Shown piece after piece: positions 24,575 to 31,605 of a stretch of 40,330 bases of DNA. Both the position numbers and the translations under genes were made by a program. Source of the DNA: DAIMFL01 sp964372215 (GTDB lineage Bacteria > Pseudomonadota > Alphaproteobacteria > Dongiales > Dongiaceae). Numbering within the stretch: the stretch's first letter is position 1; every line of letters begins with the position of its first letter. The stretch spans positions 1 to 40,330 of the forward strand of contig CAYJQC010000036.1 in assembly GCA_964372215.1 (NCBI GenBank), given 5' to 3'. The notes beneath the pieces are model-generated. The model searched no databases and was not told the origin of the DNA. It saw only the letters and a program-made list of their open reading frames with translations.

Positions 24575-25557
24575 TGATTGACGAAGGAGTCGGTGATGAA
24601 CTCCTCCGGCTTCGGCGTGATCTGCAGCTTTCCTAGATCGCCCCAGATGCTGATCGCGAAGTCGACGATCTCGTAGAGCGACCCAGGCTGACCGGCGGTG
24701 CCGAAGTAAGCCTTGTTGGTCGCCTCGTCGAAGAACGTCACGCCCTTGGCGGATTCGGCGAAGGCTGCGGGATCCGCCAGCCAGCCACCGACGCCCGCCG
24801 CCATGATGGCGTTCGCTTCATCGGGGTTCTGCTTCCAGTATTCGACAGCGCGGTTCCAGCCGCGCACCAGCGCCTTGATCTCGTCCGCGCGCTTCTCGGC
24901 GGTGTCGCAGGAAACGGTGATCACGTCCGTTATGACCCCCGGGCTCTTCGAGCTGTCGATCAGCACATGTCCTTGATTGGTCTTGCGGGCTTCGGTCAGA
25001 TGGGGTTCCCAGGTCACGGCGACATCGACACGGTTCGCCATGAACGCCGCGGCGGCGTCATCGGAGGTCATGTTGACCATCTCGATGTCGTCCTGGGACA
25101 TGCCGTTCTCCTTGAGGATGACATTCAGCCAGAACTGCGAGACCGAACCCTCGTTGAAGGCGATCTGCTTGCCTTTGAGATCGGCAATCGACTTCACGTC
25201 GTCACGGACCAGGATGCCGTCGCCACCGCTGGACTCGTCCAGGGCGAGCACGTATTTCAGGCAGCTGTCGGGCTTCATATAGAGCAGGAACTCGTCGACG
25301 GTTCCGGCCGCACCGGCCACGTTGCCGGACATGACCGCCGCCATTTGCAGCGATTTCTCCTCGATCGTCGTCAGCTTGACGTCGACCCCTTCCTCCTCGA
25401 AGTAGCCGAGGTCGCGTGCCAGATAGAGCGGGCCGTAGCCGACCCAGGTGGTATGCACGATTTCGAACGGCTCGGCCGCGGCGGATTGTGCCAGGCCCGA
25501 GATGCCGGAGATCGTTCCGGCCAGCAGCAGCGCGGAAAGTATCCGTTTGCGAGTCAT
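24571..25557 (-). CDS. ABC transporter substrate-binding protein (NMT1/SsuA type)
   Basis: A 328-residue periplasmic protein. A Sec signal peptide (MTRKRILSALLLAGTISG, cleavage near SAAAEP) precedes an NMT1/THI5-like bilobed fold, with WVGYGPLYLARDLGYFEEEG, then IADLKGKQIAFNEGSVSQFW and ANRVDVAVTWEPHL. This family binds sulfonates, nitrate, taurine, thiamine pyrimidine precursors or aromatic acids. The ligand here cannot be assigned. The position between transporter and nitrilase genes implies uptake of the compound degraded by the cluster. Four-base overlap with the permease gene. Confidence 0.94.
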   Translation of the reverse strand: MTRKRILSALLLAGTISGISGLAQSAAAEPFEIVHTTWVGYGPLYLARDLGYFEEEGVDVKLTTIEEKSLQMAAVMSGNVAGAAGTVDEFLLYMKPDSCLKYVLALDESSGGDGILVRDDVKSIADLKGKQIAFNEGSVSQFWLNVILKENGMSQDDIEMVNMTSDDAAAAFMANRVDVAVTWEPHLTEARKTNQGHVLIDSSKSPGVITDVITVSCDTAEKRADEIKALVRGWNRAVEYWKQNPDEANAIMAAGVGGWLADPAAFAESAKGVTFFDEATNKAYFGTAGQPGSLYEIVDFAISIWGDLGKLQITPKPEEFITDSFVNQ

Positions 25558-25616
25558 TGCCGCCTCCTCTGTCTATGATCTTGCTTGTGGATTCTGCAGC
25601 CCGCTCATCGCTTTCA

Positions 25617-26432
25617 TCAAGACGATGGCCGGCCTTCGCCTTGCCTCGCGACGGCCCCATAGAGCTCCGGGCGGCGGTCGCGCAGATAGGTGTTGAGACG
25701 CCGTGATTCCGCATACCGCCCCGGCTCGATGCCGGCGACCAAAAGCGTTTCGTCGTCGCGGCCGGCCCGCAGAATATCCCGGCCGTCGGGTCCGACGATC
25801 GCGCTGCCCCCGATGAACGACAGGTCGCGCTCGATGCCCGTGTGATCGCTGTAGGCCACGAAGACCTGGTTCTCGTACGCCCGCGCCCGCACGATGCAGG
25901 TCGGAATCTCATCATAAGCGCCCGACAGCGCAGTCGGCACGGCGATCAGGTCGGCGCCCTTCAGCACCAGGGATCGGACCAGCTCGGGAAACTCGATGTC
26001 GTAGCAGATCAGGATGCCGACACCCAGATCACCGAAGCGGACCACCGCAAGGTCGTCGCCCGCACGAAACAACCGCCGCTCCTCCGGGCCAAAGAGATGC
26101 GTCTTCCGATAGTTGGCGAGCGGACGGCCCGCCGCATCGACGAAGAGAGCGGAGTTGTAGAGGGCACTGCCATCACGTTCGGGATAGCCATAGATCAAGG
26201 CGATGCCGTGTCGCGCCGCGATGGTCCCGGCCCGTTCGGCCGAAGCGCCGTTGACCGGTTCCGCCAGCCGGGCGACGTCGTCGCCGATGTTGTAGCCGGT
26301 GAGGTACAGCTCGGGAAGAATCAGCAGGCCGGCGCCCTGGATCGCGGCGGCGGCCGCCAGCGAGTCGAGCAGCGCCAGACTCGCTCCCACATCGAGAAAG
26401 ACCCCTGGCCCCTGGTACACAGCTACTTTCAT
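25617..26432 (-). CDS. carbon-nitrogen hydrolase (nitrilase superfamily amidohydrolase)
   Basis: A 271-residue enzyme with the full catalytic triad: E41 in LILPELYLTGYN, K110 in NYRKTHLFGPEE and C143 in GILICYDIEFPE. Members split amides, carbamoyl groups or nitriles through a thioester. The pattern YRKTHLF...CYDIEFPE is that of aliphatic amidase / N-carbamoyl-amino acid hydrolase relatives rather than true nitrilases. In this cluster it may release ammonia or a carbamoyl group from a ring-opened intermediate, as beta-ureidopropionase and RutB do in pyrimidine breakdown (inference). No signal peptide. 59 bases upstream of the binding-protein gene on the same strand. Confidence 0.93.
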   Translation of the reverse strand: MKVAVYQGPGVFLDVGASLALLDSLAAAAAIQGAGLLILPELYLTGYNIGDDVARLAEPVNGASAERAGTIAARHGIALIYGYPERDGSALYNSALFVDAAGRPLANYRKTHLFGPEERRLFRAGDDLAVVRFGDLGVGILICYDIEFPELVRSLVLKGADLIAVPTALSGAYDEIPTCIVRARAYENQVFVAYSDHTGIERDLSFIGGSAIVGPDGRDILRAGRDDETLLVAGIEPGRYAESRRLNTYLRDRRPELYGAVARQGEGRPSS

Positions 26433-26493
26433 CCCGTGGCCCGGCCCCCCTTTTGTCGCCCGGCTGCGCCGCCCGTCATGGGCCGCTCTCTAT

Positions 26494-27363
26494 TCACTCG
26501 GCGGCGGTCTTCTGTCCTTGCGCGCCGAAGAACGAATCGTCGGCGTAGTGCTGCGGCAACTCCTTGGTGCCGCCGGCCAGCCGCGCCAGCCGCGTCGCCT
26601 TGCCGCGCACGATGCGCCCGGAATGAAGCGACGGCACGATCGGCGAGGTCAGCCAGAAGGCGTCGGCGGCGGTGTAGTCGCAGATCAGGATCCGGCGCGG
26701 CCGGTCGGTCGTGTTGCGCCCGCCGCCATGGACCATCCAGGTGCTCTGCAGGCAGACGTCGCCGGCCTTGCCGAGAACCGGCACGGCGCGGGCGTCGAAA
26801 CCCGCGCGATGCTCGGGCGCGATTTCGCCGACGAACTTGTCGCCCTGGTAGTGGGTGTAGCGCTCGCGATGGGAGCCGGGCACCACGGTCAGGCAGCCAT
26901 TCTCCAGGGTCATGTCGTCGAGCATCAGCAGGGCCACCACCACGTCGTCGTTGGTGTGGGGGTCGAACGGATGGTCCTGGTGATAGCCGACATAGGTGTC
27001 GCCGCCGGGCAGCTTCATGTTGATCTTGCAGTGGTGGAACTTGACGTCCGGGCCGATCAGCCCGGTCACCAGGTCCGGAATCGCGCCGTCCCACAGCACC
27101 TCGCGGAACGGCTCGGAGATGTCGACTGGATTGGCGACCCGGCGCAGCCGCGGCGCGGCGGCGCTGTGCCCGGCCTCGAGGTCGAAGCGCGCCTTGCCGT
27201 TCGGCGTCTCGCCGTAGTTCCTGGCCTGCGCCCGGCTGTCCTCGATCCAGCGGTCGATTTCGCCGTTCAGGCGGCCGATCGCCTCCGGCGATACCGCGTT
27301 GCGCACGATGACGAAGCCCTGCTCGGCGAACTGGGCGGTAGCTGCGGCATTCAGCCTGTTCAT
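26494..27363 (-). CDS. phytanoyl-CoA dioxygenase (PhyH) family protein
   Basis: A 289-residue member of the Fe(II)/2-oxoglutarate oxygenase family. The metal triad is H128 and D130 in GYHQDHPFDPH plus H212 in WMVHGGGRNTTDRPRRI. The 2-oxoglutarate arginine is R221 or R223. These enzymes hydroxylate diverse small molecules, not only phytanoyl-CoA. The ATG at 27363 (MNRLNAAATAQFAEQGFVIV) gives the standard start shortly before the first family motif; the frame runs further upstream without similarity. It lies between the flavin reductase and amidohydrolase genes. A second oxygenase beside HpaB suggests two separate oxygenation steps in the pathway. Confidence 0.93.
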   Translation of the reverse strand: MNRLNAAATAQFAEQGFVIVRNAVSPEAIGRLNGEIDRWIEDSRAQARNYGETPNGKARFDLEAGHSAAAPRLRRVANPVDISEPFREVLWDGAIPDLVTGLIGPDVKFHHCKINMKLPGGDTYVGYHQDHPFDPHTNDDVVVALLMLDDMTLENGCLTVVPGSHRERYTHYQGDKFVGEIAPEHRAGFDARAVPVLGKAGDVCLQSTWMVHGGGRNTTDRPRRILICDYTAADAFWLTSPIVPSLHSGRIVRGKATRLARLAGGTKELPQHYADDSFFGAQGQKTAAE

Positions 27364-27412
27364 CGCACGCCTCCCCTTCCCGACGACATGCTCGGGCCAT
27401 TGGACCGGAACG

Positions 27413-27913
27413 TCACGCGGCGGCGACCGCCAGCGCTCCCGGCACGCCGTAGCCGCGATGGACATAGATGAGCGGCGTGCCGGCGTCGGTCTCGACATCC
27501 ACGATGTCGCCAATCAGCACGAAATGCGAGCCCCATTCGACATGGCGCATCAACGTGCAGTCGAAGGCGGCGAGCGGATCGTCGAGCGCCGGGGCGCCGG
27601 TCGCCAGCCGGCGCCAGCGGGCGCAGCCGAACTTGTCGCCACCGGGCGCCGCGAGGCGACCCGCGAAGGTGTCCGATATCGCCGACTGGTCGGCCCGCAG
27701 CACGTTGACGCAGAACCGGCCGTTCTCCTTGATCGCCGCGCAGGCCGGCGACAGGTGATGGACGCAGACCAGCAGCGAGGGCCGGTCGGCCGAGACCGAG
27801 CACATGGCGCTGACCGTCACCCCGGCGCGACCCGCCGGACCGTCGGTGGTCACCACCGAGACGCTGGTGGCGGCCCGGCTCATCGCCTCGACGAATTGAT
27901 CGCGCAGCGGCAT
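27413..27913 (-). CDS. flavin reductase (HpaC-like component of a two-component monooxygenase)
   Basis: A 166-residue FMN-split-barrel protein that reduces FAD or FMN with NAD(P)H and supplies it to a partner monooxygenase. Typical stretches are SRAATSVSVVTTDGPAGRAG, VTVSAMCSVSADRPSLLVCV and FCVNVLRADQ, ending with DAGTPLIYVHRGYG. Its natural partner is the HpaB-type monooxygenase encoded 118 bases upstream on the same strand. Between the two lies a REPIN-like hairpin pair. The start at 27913 gives the usual short N-terminus of HpaC-type reductases. Confidence 0.94.
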   Translation of the reverse strand: MPLRDQFVEAMSRAATSVSVVTTDGPAGRAGVTVSAMCSVSADRPSLLVCVHHLSPACAAIKENGRFCVNVLRADQSAISDTFAGRLAAPGGDKFGCARWRRLATGAPALDDPLAAFDCTLMRHVEWGSHFVLIGDIVDVETDAGTPLIYVHRGYGVPGALAVAAA

Positions 27914-27930
27914 CGATGTCCTCCCTGTCC

Positions 27931-28012
27931 GCCCTCATGCTTCGGCAGGCCCAGCATGAGGGCTCGTTCTCGGCAACGTGGGACCTCATCCTGAACCTGT
28001 CGAAGGATGAGG
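27931..28012. repeat. inverted pair of REP-like hairpins (REPIN-like)
   Basis: The first hairpin (27931-27963) has a perfect 11-bp stem, GCCCTCATGCT/AGCATGAGGGC, with an 11-base loop. The second (27984-28012) has a perfect 9-bp stem, CCTCATCCT/AGGATGAGG, and again an 11-base loop. The loops GAACCTGTCGA (second) and GGGCCTGCCGA (first, complemented) are alike, so the two are copies of one element in opposite orientation. The second matches a repeat often seen between alphaproteobacterial genes. It lies between the monooxygenase and reductase genes. Confidence 0.7.
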
Positions 28013-28031
28013 CCTCCGGCTCGGCCGCGGA

Positions 28032-29486
28032 CTACCGCTTCATCACCTTGTCCGACAGCCCGGCCGCCTTGCGCACGAAGTCGAGCGGGCCCGAGAAGTC
28101 GAAGTTGTTGTAGACCGCGTTCAGATGGGCGAAGGGCGGCGACTGGGCGAACAGCTGGAAGGTCAGCCGGTGCCCGGCATAGTCGGAATTCAGCAGGTCA
28201 CGGGCGAAGGCCAGCAGCTTGCGGCGGTCCTCCGCGAGCCAGTTCTCGTTGACCGAGTAGTACTTGTTAAGCCACGACCCGATCTCTTCGTTCTCGAAGT
28301 TGACCGCGTCCGGGGTGACGCAGATCTGGCCGCCGCACAGCTCGCGCGCGATGTGCATCATGGCCGGCAGCTGGCTGCAGGCCTGGACCCGGCCGGTATA
28401 GAGCAGCGACTGGTTCGGCATCAGCAGACCGGCCGGGCTCGGCTCGGCGAGCGCCACCGCAGCGGTCAGGTGGGCGTGGATGGTCTCGCGGTAGCAGGCG
28501 AGCTGGGCCAGCTTCTCGCGCACCGCCTGCTGGTTGTCGAGGCCGGTCTGGCGCACGTTGAACAGGGCGGCGCCGATCATCATGTCGGCGATGGTGACGA
28601 GCCGCAGCACGAAGGCATAGGCGCTGTAGCGGTGCAGCGTGCCGCGGATGAAGCTCGCCGCCCTGGTGTGGCGGTGGAACAGCACGTTCTCCCACGGCAC
28701 GAACACGTCGTCGAACACCAGCAGCGTGTCGACCTCGTCGAACCGGTTGGCGAGCGGATAGTCGCGCGCCGGCGCCCGCCCGGCAAAGCCGGTGCGGCAG
28801 ATATGCTTCAGGCCCGGCGCGCCCATGTCGCAGATGAAACCGAGCGCGTAGTCCGACAGCTTTTCGTCGCCCCAGTTGGCGATGGTCGGCTTGACGAAGG
28901 CCTGGTTGGCATAGGCCGCCGCGGTCTCGTACTTGGCGCCGCGCACGACGATGCCGGCATCGGTCTCCTTGACCAGATGCAGCAGCATGTCGGGATCTTG
29001 GTCCTGCGGCCGCTTCGAGCGGTCGCCCTTGGGATCGGTGTTGGCGGAGACGTGGAAGATGTCGGTCTTCAGCGCGCGCTGGATGTGCTGCTCGATGTTG
29101 CGGGCGAAGCGCGGGTCGACCTCGGTCAGCACGTCCTTGCCGTCATAGAGCGACCACATCTCGCCGATGGTCTCGTCGCCGACCCGGATCACCACGCCGC
29201 CAATGTCGTTCAGCACGGTCTCCACGGCGCGGCGCTTGTCGTTCCAGTCCTCGCGGCTGTGCGGCAGGCGGTAGCCGATGCAGTTGCGCTCGTTGGTCTC
29301 CGGCTCGACATAGGTCATGACGTCCCGGGTGGCGTCCTCGTGCGCCATGTCGTAGATGCGGGCGCGCACGTCGACGATCGGCTTGAAGGACGGGTGGGTG
29401 GTGACATCCTTCACCCGCTCGCCGTCGATCCAGACCATCCGGCCGTCGCGGATCGAGTCCCGGTATTCCCCGCCCGTCCTGATCAT
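28032..29486 (-). CDS. HpaB-type flavin-dependent monooxygenase (4-hydroxyphenylacetate 3-hydroxylase family)
   Basis: A 484-residue enzyme of the class D two-component flavin monooxygenases, which use reduced FAD/FMN from a partner reductase to hydroxylate phenolic or heterocyclic substrates. Family stretches are LRDGRMVWIDGERV-like text near the start (here SIRDGRMVWIDGERVKDVTT), ENLLF-type FDDVFVPWENVLF in the middle and an acyl-CoA-dehydrogenase-like C-terminal helical domain with SPPFAHLNAVYNNFDFSG. Length matches HpaB. The ATG at 29486 (MIRTGGEYRDSIRDG) is chosen; a longer frame lacks similarity. It is the first gene of the catabolic cluster, divergent from the LysR gene, so it is likely the regulated entry point. 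The substrate is not known. Confidence 0.94.
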   Translation of the reverse strand: MIRTGGEYRDSIRDGRMVWIDGERVKDVTTHPSFKPIVDVRARIYDMAHEDATRDVMTYVEPETNERNCIGYRLPHSREDWNDKRRAVETVLNDIGGVVIRVGDETIGEMWSLYDGKDVLTEVDPRFARNIEQHIQRALKTDIFHVSANTDPKGDRSKRPQDQDPDMLLHLVKETDAGIVVRGAKYETAAAYANQAFVKPTIANWGDEKLSDYALGFICDMGAPGLKHICRTGFAGRAPARDYPLANRFDEVDTLLVFDDVFVPWENVLFHRHTRAASFIRGTLHRYSAYAFVLRLVTIADMMIGAALFNVRQTGLDNQQAVREKLAQLACYRETIHAHLTAAVALAEPSPAGLLMPNQSLLYTGRVQACSQLPAMMHIARELCGGQICVTPDAVNFENEEIGSWLNKYYSVNENWLAEDRRKLLAFARDLLNSDYAGHRLTFQLFAQSPPFAHLNAVYNNFDFSGPLDFVRKAAGLSDKVMKR

Positions 29487-29586
29487 TCCCCTGGCTCCTC
29501 GTCTGCGCCGGCCGGCCGCCGGATTCTTCGGATCAGCCTGCGACAGCTCGTCGCAGATCGCCAATTGACCCAAAGGCCGTGCAGAG

Positions 29587-29604
29587 GGAAAAATATTATT
29601 TTCC
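29587..29604. promoter_or_regulatory. A/T-rich inverted repeat between hpaB-like and lysR genes
   Basis: GGAAAA (29587-29592) and TTTTCC (29599-29604) flank the 6-base core ATATTA. It is the most AT-rich part of the 141-base divergent intergenic region and fits a LysR-type operator or overlapping -10 region. LysR regulators commonly bind such sites between themselves and their target operon. Confidence 0.5.
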
Positions 29605-29627
29605 GACGATCTGCATAGGATTTCCTG

Positions 29628-30560
29628 ATGTCATTCACCCTGAAGCATCTCGGCTATCTCGTGGCGGCGGCGGAGGACGGCAGCGTGACCGGCGCGGCGC
29701 GGCGGCTCAACGTGTCGCAGCCGTCGATCTCGGCCGCCATCGCCCAGCTCGAGGACCGCTTCGGCCTGACCCTGTTCGTGCGCCACCACGCCCAGGGCCT
29801 GTCGCCGACCCCGGCCGGGCGGCGCCTGGTGGTCGAGGCGCGCAGCTTGCTGGCCCATGCCGAGGAGCTGCGCCAAGGCGCCCTCGGCCTCGGCGAGGCG
29901 CTGGCCGGGGAACTGCAGATCGGCTGCTTCGTCACCTTCGCGCCGCTGATCATGCCGGGCCTGCTGCGGACCTTCGGCGAGCGCTATCCCGAGATCCGCA
30001 TCCGCCTTCACGAGGAGCATCTACAGGGGCTGGTCGAGGGCCTGCGCGACGGCCGCTTCGATTGCGCGCTGACCTACGATCTCGGCCTCGGCCCGGATCT
30101 CGAGTTCCAGGAGCTGGGCGAGGTGCCGCTCCATGCGCTGCTGCCGGACGGGCACCGGCTGGCGGCCGAGGCCACGGTGTCGCTCGGCGATCTCGCTGCG
30201 GAGCCGCTCATCCTGCTCGGCCTGCCGCAGAGCCGCGAGTATTTCCTGTCGATCTTCTACAGCCAGCGCCTGGAGCCGTTGATCGCCCACGAGTCACCGT
30301 CCTTCGAGATGGTGCGCGGGCTGGTCGCCAACGGCTATGGCTGCTCGATCATGCATTCGCGCCCGCCGAGCGATCTCGCGCTCGACGGCCGCCGGCTGGC
30401 CTATCGGCCGATCCGCGAGCAGGTGCGCCCGACCCGGCTCGGCGTCGCCCGGCTGGCGCGCGCCCGGGCGACCCGGATGGCCGCCGTCTTCGCCGCCTTC
30501 TGCGCGGAAGCGCTCGCCGGCGGGACAGGAACCCCCGCACCGGAGCGCACCACCGCTTGA
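29628..30560 (+). CDS. LysR-family transcriptional regulator
   Basis: A 310-residue regulator with an N-terminal winged HTH (LKHLGYLVAAAEDGSVTGAA then LNVSQPSISAAIAQLEDRFG) and a C-terminal effector-binding domain (from about residue 90, LQIGCFVTFAPLIMPGLL). LysR regulators act on the divergent promoter in response to a pathway metabolite. Here the target should be the HpaB-type monooxygenase cluster 141 bases away, and possibly the downstream TRAP genes (inference). AGGA precedes the ATG by seven bases. Its stop codon overlaps the -35 box of the riboswitch promoter. Confidence 0.95.
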   Translation: MSFTLKHLGYLVAAAEDGSVTGAARRLNVSQPSISAAIAQLEDRFGLTLFVRHHAQGLSPTPAGRRLVVEARSLLAHAEELRQGALGLGEALAGELQIGCFVTFAPLIMPGLLRTFGERYPEIRIRLHEEHLQGLVEGLRDGRFDCALTYDLGLGPDLEFQELGEVPLHALLPDGHRLAAEATVSLGDLAAEPLILLGLPQSREYFLSIFYSQRLEPLIAHESPSFEMVRGLVANGYGCSIMHSRPPSDLALDGRRLAYRPIREQVRPTRLGVARLARARATRMAAVFAAFCAEALAGGTGTPAPERTTA

Positions 30561-30585
30561 CTTTGGTTCGGGGCTTCGGACTAAT
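30557..30585 (+). promoter_or_regulatory. predicted promoter of the riboswitch-TRAP transcript
   Basis: TTGACT (30557-30562) and ACTAAT (30580-30585) are 17 bases apart and match sigma70-type boxes. The -35 overlaps the lysR stop. The implied transcription start is about 30592, some 43 bases before the first glycine aptamer. A 6-bp hairpin, TTGGAC (30599-30604) with GTCCAA (30615-30620), lies in this lead. Confidence 0.55.
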
Positions 30586-30634
30586 CTTTGTGGATGGTTT
30601 GGACTGGGAAGTCGGTCCAAGTCACGGACTGATC

Positions 30635-30739
30635 CCTTGCGGGAGAGATCGATCGCGCGTTCCGGCAAACATGCCTGGACGCGCATCGGCGCCGAAGGAG
30701 CAACCGCCCCGGAAACTCTCAGGCAAAAGGACCGCGGGG
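30635..30739 (+). ncRNA. glycine riboswitch aptamer I
   Basis: P1 pairs 30635-30642 with 30732-30739 (8 bp with two G-U). The core has GGGAGAGATC after P1, the internal-loop signature GCGCCGAAGGAGCAA (30688-30702), and GGAAACTCTC followed by AGGCAAAAGGAC (30711-30732). These are the conserved nucleotides of the glycine (gcvT) riboswitch. P3 has a perfect GCGCGT/ACGCGC stem (30655-30660 with 30679-30684) topped by CCGGCA/TGCCTGG. Assigned from sequence pattern, not from a covariance search. Confidence 0.9.
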
Positions 30740-30747
30740 AAGCGGCA

Positions 30748-30880
30748 CTCTGGAAAGTAGGCGGCGAAGACGCGGGATATCCGCAGCTTGTGCTGGCCTC
30801 ACCGACGAGGAAAGCCGATTTGATTCCCGGCCTCTGCGGCCGTGATCGAGCGGTGAATCTTTCAGGTGCGAAAGACAGAG
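30748..30880 (+). ncRNA. glycine riboswitch aptamer II
   Basis: The second aptamer follows after an 8-base linker, the usual tandem layout. P1 pairs CTCTG (30748-30752) with CAGAG (30876-30880). The core signatures are CACCGACGAGGAAAGCC (30800-30816) and GGTGAATCTTTCAGG then TGCGAAAGACAGAG (30852-30880). Internal hairpins include GCGG/CCGC around 30772-30784 and GGCC/GGCC around 30829-30841. In known tandem switches glycine binding to this aptamer stabilises its P1, which links to the expression platform. Confidence 0.9.
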
Positions 30881-30944
30881 GGGGCGTGCGGGAGCCGGTT
30901 TGGCGCCGAACGCACTAACTCTGCAATATATGGGGGTTTCAGAG
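30881..30944 (+). promoter_or_regulatory. candidate expression platform of the glycine riboswitch
   Basis: CTCTG recurs at 30919-30923 and CAGAG at 30940-30944. The 3' strand of the aptamer II P1 (30876-30880) can therefore pair either with its own 5' strand or with 30919-30923. When P1 is formed, 30919-30923 is free to pair with 30940-30944. A GTGCG/CGCAC hairpin (30886-30890 with 30911-30915) lies between. There is no T-run, so a Rho-dependent or RNA-stability mechanism is as likely as intrinsic termination. About 150 bases remain to the first gene; they form a long leader (30945-31097) with no gene that I can support. Confidence 0.5.
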
Positions 30945-31097
30945 GATATCGGCACGACCAAAACGAACGAAGGCGCGAATGCGCGCCGGCGGCGGGATAA
31001 CCGTTCGCTCAAACGGGAGGCATCGAGCCGCGGCGGCGGCATTCGGCGTCCTTGGCGCCGATGAGGGGCACGCGGTTCGATTGATGGGGAGAGTTAC

Positions 31098-31604
31098 TTG
31101 CCGAGAGCGATAAGACTCTACGTACGCTATGTCGACCGGCTCAACTACCGGATCGGTCGGCTTTCGATGTACCTGCTGTACGTGCTGATGGGCGTGCTGA
31201 TGTGGTCGTCGATCTCCAAGGTCACGCCCTGGCCCTCGCTCTGGACGTTGGAGACGGCCCAGTTCGTGATGGTGGCCTACTACATGCTGGGCGGGCCCTA
31301 CTCGCTGCAGCTCGACAGCAACGTGCGGATGGACCTGCTGTATGGCGGCTGGTCGGATCGCCAGAAAGCCTGGGTCGACGCCTTCTCGGTCTTTGCGCTG
31401 CTGTTCTACCTCGGCGTGCTGCTTTATGGCGCGGTCGAGAGCACGGCCTATTCACTGGAGTATGCCGAGCGCAGCCCGACCGCCTGGCGCCCCTATATCG
31501 CGCCGATCAAGATCATCATGGCGATCGGAATCCTGCTGATGATCCTGCAGGCCATCGCCTTCTTCTTCCGCGACATTGCCAAGCTGCGCGGCAAGGAGAT
31601 TTGA
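31098..31604 (+). CDS. dctQ: TRAP transporter small permease subunit (DctQ)
   Basis: A 168-residue membrane protein with four helices, the first beginning MYLLYVLMGVLMWSSI and the last MAIGILLMILQAIAFFF, as in DctQ-type subunits of tripartite ATP-independent transporters. The internal WPSLWTLETAQFVMVAYY and MDLLYGGWSDRQKAWVD stretches fit the family. The TTG start at 31098 is supported by GGGAGAG six bases upstream; alternatives fall inside the basic N-terminus. It is the first gene after the riboswitch, followed by dctM one base after its stop. Confidence 0.9.
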   Translation: MPRAIRLYVRYVDRLNYRIGRLSMYLLYVLMGVLMWSSISKVTPWPSLWTLETAQFVMVAYYMLGGPYSLQLDSNVRMDLLYGGWSDRQKAWVDAFSVFALLFYLGVLLYGAVESTAYSLEYAERSPTAWRPYIAPIKIIMAIGILLMILQAIAFFFRDIAKLRGKEI

Positions 31605-31605
31605 G

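Noticed and set aside
22974..25557. Calling the ABC transporter a sulfonate or taurine importer
   Set aside because: No SsuD/TauD or sulfur genes adjoin it. The NMT1-type family covers many ligands and the cluster suggests a nitrogen compound.
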